Source of the DNA: Peteryoungia aggregata LMG 23059
GTDB taxonomy: Bacteria; Pseudomonadota; Alphaproteobacteria; Rhizobiales; Rhizobiaceae
NCBI RefSeq assembly: GCF_030814435.1
Contig: NZ_JAUSUW010000003.1
Location: 124,001 to 188,000 of the forward strand
Direction: 5' to 3'
DNA length: 64,000 bases
Positions 59,729 through 64,000 of this stretch are shown one piece after another (positions within the stretch are counted from its first letter, which is position 1; every line of letters begins with the position of its first letter). The notes beneath the pieces are model-generated. The model saw only the letters and a program-made list of their open reading frames with translations. It had not been told where the DNA came from and searched no databases. The translations under genes and the position numbers were made by a program.

Positions 59729-59740
59729 CGTCGCGCGAGC

Positions 59741-59852
59741 CCCTCATCCTGAGGTGCCCGACAGCGTCGGGCCTCGAAGGACGAGGCACAACGGGATCCG
59801 GTGTCTGGATCCTTCGAGGCCCTCGCTTTGCGAGGGCACCTCAGGATGAGGG
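59741..59852. repeat. Long palindromic repeat, copy 1
   Basis: Perfect 19-base outer arms (59741-59759 with 59834-59852, core CATCCTGAGG/CCTCAGGATG) enclose further dyads (CTCGAAGG/CCTTCGAG). Related copies occur at 60601 and 60657. Confidence 0.8.
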
Positions 59853-59859
59853 ATATCCG

Positions 59860-60590
59860 TCAAGCCGCGAACTCGCGTCATCTCCCGAAAAAAGGGGGAC
59901 GACTTTCGAAAATCCTCCAACAAAATCAACAAAACAAAGTTTTTTCATCCCCCACCATTTTCCCTGTTTTACCCTAATCCCTGTCCCGCCCTCGGATACA
60001 CGTGACGATGCGATGTCAGGCGAGGCGGGGCCGGCGCCGGGGTGGCGTGCTCTCGCAGGCACAAATCCCCGGCCCGCTGCAACGGTCTCCCTCCGGACGA
60101 AGGGCTTGACGAGGGTGATGGGGCCGGATGCGCCCCAAAGCCTGGATACCCTGATCGGAAGGACGTGCCTCAGAGGCACACAGACAAGGCGCCAGCGCTG
60201 TCGCGAACACCCAGACAGCGAGGCGAAACAAACGGCGGGGATGATGGCCGAGGTCGCCAATGACCAGGGCCCCATCCCCCGGGCGAGGGTCCCGGTCGGG
60301 TAGGTACCATCCGGCGGAAACCTCCCGGGCCACCGGCCAGGCTGAAGCGTCATCTCGTATGATGCCGCAGCCGGACCCGCGCCCGGTCATCCCTGGAACG
60401 CAAGTTCCAAGGACCGTCGCCGCCTTGCCAGAGAGACGCATGCAGCGGGAAAAGACGCCGAACGAGGCGCCGGAAGGAGCCACATAAAACTACTTGGACA
60501 GGTTGCTTCTGGCGCCTCGTCCGAGACAAATTTCAGCCCATCCGGAGGGAGCGATCCCGACCGGCGGCGAAGCTTGGGGTTTTTGACATC
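59860..60590. other. GC-rich, hairpin-rich gene-free core between repeats, possible structured RNA
   Basis: About 730 bases without a convincing gene; the reading frames across it on both strands have no family resemblance. At 59960-59990 on the minus strand there are spaced CAGGG-like words. The rest is GC-rich and full of local hairpins: CGCTGTC/GACAGCG (60196-60220), TGGAAC-GCAA-GTTCCA with a GNRA-type loop (60394-60409), and an 18-base stem at 60459-60523. CTCCCTCCGGA (60087-60097) is complementary to TCCGGAGGGAG (60541-60551) across the region. I could not match it to rnpB, tmRNA or SRP RNA. Confidence 0.35.
60459..60523. repeat. Long hairpin in the gene-free core
   Basis: Arms of 18 bases (60459-60476 and 60506-60523; shared core GAGGCGCC/GGCGCCTC) pair at 16 of 18 positions around a 29-base loop containing TACTTGGACAGG. 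Confidence 0.7.
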
Positions 60591-60600
60591 GACAGATCAC

Positions 60601-60648
60601 CCCTCATCCTGAGGTGCCCGACACAGTCGGGCCTCGAAGGGCGAGGCC
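60601..60648. repeat. Palindromic repeat, partial copy 2
   Basis: Starts with the same CCCTCATCCTGAGGTGCCCG word as copy 1 and continues GTCGGGCCTCGAAGG, but its right arm is missing, replaced by the start of copy 3. Confidence 0.75.
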
Positions 60649-60656
60649 ACCCCGCC

Positions 60657-60759
60657 ACCCCTCATGCTGAGGTGGGAGCGAAGCGACATCAGAAGCACGA
60701 GGCCACCAGAGCGGGATGCTTCGAGGCCCGCGCTTTACGCGGGCACCTCAGCATGAGGG
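60657..60759. repeat. Palindromic repeat, copy 3 with compensatory change
   Basis: Outer arms CCTCATGCTGAGGTG (around 60659-60673) and CACCTCAGCATGAGG (around 60744-60758) pair perfectly. Relative to copy 1 a C has become G in the left arm and the matching G has become C in the right arm. Confidence 0.78.
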
Positions 60760-60779
60760 AGCCGAAGCGCCTATGGGGT

Positions 60780-60983
60780 CCTATCTCCCCCTTTGCGGGG
60801 GAGAACGGAAAATCGAAGGCTTGAGGTCCGCGCAAGCCGCCTAAACTTCAGATTTTCCAAGAGAGGGGCAAAGTTTCGTGGGCACTCACCTCACCGAGCC
60901 CCCCTCTTGCGAAATCTTAAGGTTTGGCCCTGATCGGGCCAATTCCTCGATTTCGCTTTCTCCCCCGCAAGGGGGGAGATAGG
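60780..60983. repeat. Mosaic palindromic repeat, copy B
   Basis: Same organisation as copy A: CTCCCCC..GGGGGAG ends, AAAATCGAAGG and CTAAACTTCAGATTTT, then GGCCCTGATCGGGCC and CTCCCCC..GGGGGAG. With copy A it brackets the gene-free region. Confidence 0.7.
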
Positions 60984-61002
60984 CGCGTCGCATAAGAGAG
61001 CC

Positions 61003-62640
61003 TCACATTCCCTCGCCCGGCATCCATGCTCTCGGCGCCACACCGCGCTCGACCACATAAAACCCGTCCGCCGCCACCTTCTGCCACGCACCCGCCTCGC
61101 CGTCCGGCCAAAGCACGCGCATCTCGGTTTCTGCCCGTTCCCCCAGACCAAGGTGATGCCAACCAGTCTTGCCGCCCGCATGGCCGCCGCCGATGGTCAC
61201 CTCGCGGCGCTGGATCACGTCGCCGGTCTTCACCTCGATCCAGGCACCGACCGCATCGCGGTTGGCTCCCTTCTGGCGAAGCGCGATCTGCAGGAAGCGG
61301 CCGGCGCCCTCAGTCGTGTTGCGCCAGATCTCGACGGCTGAGCCCTGGTTGACCACGAGCAGATCGACCAATCCGTCGAGATTGAAGTCGGCAAGCGCCC
61401 CGCCCCGGCCCTTGGCCATCGAGGCGACGCCGGCCTTGTCGCCCATTTCGATGAACCGGCCGTCCTCGCCCTGGACGAGCAGATTATTGGGGTCCTGTTC
61501 GGCGAAATCGGGCATCTCGGCGACATTGCCCTTGGCGACGAAAAGGTCGGTGCGGCCGTCATTGTTGACGTCCTCGAACTCCGTGTGCCAGGCGGTCGAG
61601 GGGCGGATCTCGCCGCCGGTATAGGGCCGGTGAGCGGTGGCACCCTTCGCAAACGCAACGTCGTTGTAGGACGGCTTTGGCTTACCATCGGCGGGGATTT
61701 CGCCAAGCTTCTGCAGCTTGTTGTCGGCCATGCTGGTCAGGAAATATTCCGGATAACCGTCGAAATCGAGGTCGTGAGAGGCGATGCCCATGCCCCAGAT
61801 GCGCAGGTATTTCCAGCCTTCGGCCTGGGTGTAGAGCTCCGGCGCCTTGCCCGGCTCCAGTTTCCACATCTGCTCCTGGCCGCCCTTGTAATATTCGCGG
61901 TCGTTGGAGACGCGCAGCGAGGGCGTGCCGGAGCGGTTCCAGTCGGTGAAGAGGATCGACAGCGGGCAAAAGGAGGGGTTGAGCGCGATCCGCGGGGCGA
62001 AGCGGCGCTCTGTCGTCGATGCCGGGCGATGCAGCCAGTTGTCGGTGCAGGAGCCCCAGGGCTCGAAGTCCTCGAAGCGGTCGATGTAATTGCCGATGGC
62101 GAGCGTCGGCCAGGTATTGCCACGCTCCCAGGTGGCGGAGAAGGCGGTCGACCAGGCGTCGCCGCCGTCAAATCCCCAGGCCTCGTTGGCGCGCTCGAAG
62201 CGGCATCCGCCAAGGCCGCGCATCACGACATTCTCGCCGGAGCGCAGCAGCACGACGTCCTGCAAGCCGTCGCCATCGATATCGAGCGGATAGGCGCCGA
62301 TCACCTTGTCGAGTTCGAGGCCCGAAGGTTTTTCCTCAAATTTCAGCGCCCCGCCCTGGCTGCTGCGGTTGAGATAGAATTTCGCCTTGTCCTCGCCGCC
62401 CGCCAGGACAAGGTCGGGGAAACCATCCGCATTGCAGTCGAAGCTGCCGGCACCGCCGCCGACCATGTATTCCCAGTCGCCGCGATAGGTGCTGGCGATG
62501 CCGCTGGAGGCGGTTTCATCGGTGAAGCGGGGAACGAGGGGGCCGCCATTGGCGAGCGCTGGCGCGGCCTGAGGCAGCGACAGCAGCAGGGCAAGGCCCG
62601 CGAGCCGAGCTGGAAGACGAACGTTGTTGCGCCCGGTCAT
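61003..62640 (-). CDS. Secreted FG-GAP/VCBS repeat protein with UnbV/ASPIC C-domain
   Basis: Protein of 545 residues with a signal peptide (to about ALANGG). Several Asp-rich calcium-loop repeats of the beta-propeller type follow: DCNADGFPDLVL, DIDGDGLQDVVL, DLDFDGYPEYFL, DVNNDGRTDLFV, DFNLDGLVDLLV. The C-terminus has the ASPIC/UnbV pattern (RDAVGAWIEVKTGD ... GKTGWHHLGLGE). Such CRTAC1-like proteins are extracytoplasmic. It overlaps the haloperoxidase gene by four bases and is probably its partner. Confidence 0.92.
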   Translation of the reverse strand: MTGRNNVRLPARLAGLALLLSLPQAAPALANGGPLVPRFTDETASSGIASTYRGDWEYMVGGGAGSFDCNADGFPDLVLAGGEDKAKFYLNRSSQGGALKFEEKPSGLELDKVIGAYPLDIDGDGLQDVVLLRSGENVVMRGLGGCRFERANEAWGFDGGDAWSTAFSATWERGNTWPTLAIGNYIDRFEDFEPWGSCTDNWLHRPASTTERRFAPRIALNPSFCPLSILFTDWNRSGTPSLRVSNDREYYKGGQEQMWKLEPGKAPELYTQAEGWKYLRIWGMGIASHDLDFDGYPEYFLTSMADNKLQKLGEIPADGKPKPSYNDVAFAKGATAHRPYTGGEIRPSTAWHTEFEDVNNDGRTDLFVAKGNVAEMPDFAEQDPNNLLVQGEDGRFIEMGDKAGVASMAKGRGGALADFNLDGLVDLLVVNQGSAVEIWRNTTEGAGRFLQIALRQKGANRDAVGAWIEVKTGDVIQRREVTIGGGHAGGKTGWHHLGLGERAETEMRVLWPDGEAGAWQKVAADGFYVVERGVAPRAWMPGEGM

Positions 62641-63950
62641 CCGCGTGTCCTCAGGGCGACCGTCTTTTCGCCGATGCAGCGGCCCTGGTCGAGGCCGCGA
62701 TCGATGGCGGCGCGGAAATGGATGCCGCCATAGAGGCGGGAGACGCCGGCTTCCTCGGCCGCATCCCAGAAGCTCTTGAAGCTCCGGTTCGGCAGCTTGT
62801 CCTTTTCATGCGTGTTGTCGGTGAAGGCGAAATTGTCGCCGAAGAAGGCTGTAAGAACGGTGGCGGCGGCACCCGACTGGGTGGAATGGCCGCTCGGATA
62901 TTCCGGGAAGGGCGGCGTGATCAGGATCGGCTCCCATTTGGGATCAATCACCCGCTTGATGTAAGTGACGGGGCGAAGCAGGTCGTATTCGAATTTCGAA
63001 TGCCAGCAGCCGATGAAGGCGTCGGCGAGCGTGACACCAAGGCGGGCGAGCAGGTCTGCATGTTCGGCGGCACTCGCCTCGCGTTCGTCGAGGATCTTCA
63101 GGCCGATCACCATCCAATGGCCGGGCGGGGTCGGCGAGAGCATCGGATCATCCGACCAGAAGCGGGCGATGGCGCGCTGTTCCGGCGTCAGGGTCTTGAC
63201 GGTCTCGTAGACTTCGAGCGCTTCCTGATAGAAATCCGAGCCCTTTTCCTCGCTATAGGCGGGCGGTGCCGGAAGGGGGCAACCATTGCCCGTTTCCATC
63301 GCGAAGGGCCGGTTCTCGCCCCATTTCGGCAGGAGCGGCTTCTGCTGCTGGTTGATCAGGCTCGTGGGTACCCAGTTCGATGGTCCCTTGTTCAGCGTGA
63401 ACTCCAGCGGGAAGCCCATGTTCTCGACCTTGGCGCCGCCATCGCCCTCAGACCAGCTCAGGATATGGGCGGTGACGCTCTCACCATAGGCCTGGCTGCG
63501 GGCGACGAGATCAGGGGCGAGACCGGCCGAGACCTCCTTGGCAAGCTTTTCCGTCATGCGCTTCATGGCGCGCTGGCCGGTCGGGCCGGTATTGCCGAAA
63601 AGCTGGCGAGCGGCGGAAGAGAGTGCGGCCTGCATAACGACGGCTTCGTCATAGGCGAGACCCGCTTCACGCTGCGGCATGGGCGTGAGGCCATTCAGCT
63701 GGCCGGAGAGCGAGGTCAGCGTCCGGTCGCCGGAGGCGAGACCCTCGTAGGCGGTGACGCCGAGATAGGCGAAGGCGCGGCTTGCAACCGGTGGCGAATA
63801 GGTCGGCGTGTGCCGCACCAATTCGAGCACGAGGCGGTACCAGTCGCGCATGACCCTATCGGCTCCGACAGAGCCTGCCTGAGCCGGCTGCACGGCCAGC
63901 GCCACAATGATGAAGCAGAGCGCCAGGAGGCGCGTCCCCACTGCCTTCAT
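62637..63950 (-). CDS. Vanadium-dependent haloperoxidase-type (PAP2) secreted protein
   Basis: Protein of 437 residues with a signal peptide (ending PAQA). The C-terminal half has the vanadate/phosphate-pocket order: SKFEYDLLRPVTYIK (Lys and Arg), EYPSGHSTQSGA (Ser-Gly-His) and YGGIHFRAAIDRG (Arg, His region), matching the VCPO class of PAP2 enzymes. It either halogenates with peroxide or acts as a phosphatase. GGGAGG precedes the start at 63950. First gene of a two-gene operon with the FG-GAP protein. Confidence 0.9.
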   Translation of the reverse strand: MKAVGTRLLALCFIIVALAVQPAQAGSVGADRVMRDWYRLVLELVRHTPTYSPPVASRAFAYLGVTAYEGLASGDRTLTSLSGQLNGLTPMPQREAGLAYDEAVVMQAALSSAARQLFGNTGPTGQRAMKRMTEKLAKEVSAGLAPDLVARSQAYGESVTAHILSWSEGDGGAKVENMGFPLEFTLNKGPSNWVPTSLINQQQKPLLPKWGENRPFAMETGNGCPLPAPPAYSEEKGSDFYQEALEVYETVKTLTPEQRAIARFWSDDPMLSPTPPGHWMVIGLKILDEREASAAEHADLLARLGVTLADAFIGCWHSKFEYDLLRPVTYIKRVIDPKWEPILITPPFPEYPSGHSTQSGAAATVLTAFFGDNFAFTDNTHEKDKLPNRSFKSFWDAAEEAGVSRLYGGIHFRAAIDRGLDQGRCIGEKTVALRTRG

Positions 63951-64000
63951 GTCCCCCTCCCACAGGTTTCAGAAGCGATCTCAATCGATTGAATGTCGAT

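Noticed and set aside
59674-60483. Overlapping frames on both strands in the repeat region (about 155-209 residues)
   Set aside because: They span palindromic repeats, have uneven composition, mutually overlap and show no recognisable domain; treated as non-coding.
59993-60560. Possible rnpB, tmRNA or SRP RNA
   Set aside because: The expected signature words (for example the rnpB GAAAGTCC core, an AND-type tmRNA tag, the SRP GGAAGC-type loop context) were not found on either strand.
59531-60983. CRISPR array
   Set aside because: The repeats are long dyads of variable spacing and sequence, not regular direct repeats with unique spacers, and no cas gene is near.

Overview
The window is a 64 kb chromosomal segment of a Rhizobiaceae-type alphaproteobacterium (Rhizobium/Agrobacterium group, genus not resolvable here). 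The evidence is high-GC coding sequence, the rhizobial style of rpmI-rplT and pheS-pheT blocks, infC that appears to start at AUU, a membrane ferritin mbfA behind an Irr-type iron box, a CtrA-type box, and dense short palindromic intergenic repeats. Genes are tightly packed and many pairs share ATGA stop/start overlaps. No tRNA, rRNA, IS element, prophage or CRISPR array was seen.

Layout. 0-9 kb: the end of guaA; a haem-c (Tll0287-type) membrane sensor coupled to an MscS channel; an ArsC-like reductase, ybaK, a DUF4345 protein, an M29 aminopeptidase, a nuclease-fold protein and a cold-shock unit (cspA with a long leader, then two charged small proteins). 9-15 kb: a quinone oxidoreductase, xseA, and a surface-glycosylation set (a GT-C-like membrane protein divergent from GT2-GtrA). 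15-25 kb: oxidoreductases with a LysR regulator, two divergent regulator/DMT-exporter pairs (MocR and AraC), rsgA and a DUF3606 protein. 25-36 kb: translation genes (pheT, pheS, rplT, rpmI, infC). A BrnT/BrnA toxin-antitoxin plus a DUF2442 gene is wedged between pheS and pheT. A two-component system with two extremely Asp-rich secreted proteins is wedged between rpmI and infC. 36-42 kb: a transglutaminase-like protease with a CtrA box, an MFS carrier, a sigma-like/VOC pair, mbfA with its iron box, a truncated haemoglobin and an orphan TRAP binding protein. 42-48 kb: an amine-catabolism island (copper amine oxidase, a 56-residue small protein, an amino acid/amine permease, an AraC regulator, acetylpolyamine deacetylase). 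49-55 kb: two XRE-cupin regulators, threonine breakdown (kbl-tdh) behind a large palindrome, and a GNAT/nitrilase pair. 55-59.5 kb: a RHH/ParE-like module whose toxin looks internally deleted, lepA, HxlR/monooxygenase, CcdA/CcdB and a YegP-like protein. 59.5-61 kb: a 1.5 kb gene-free stretch of palindromic repeats flanking a GC-rich, hairpin-rich core. 61-64 kb: a secreted FG-GAP/UnbV protein coupled to a vanadium-haloperoxidase-type enzyme.

The most novel-looking features are: (1) the Asp-rich protein pair plus OmpR-type two-component system with a tandem CTGTCAG operator; (2) the haem sensor-MscS pair; (3) the toxin-antitoxin cluster translationally chained to pheT; (4) the repeat-flanked, possibly structured non-coding region near 60 kb. 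All functional statements are read from sequence by eye; no searches were run.
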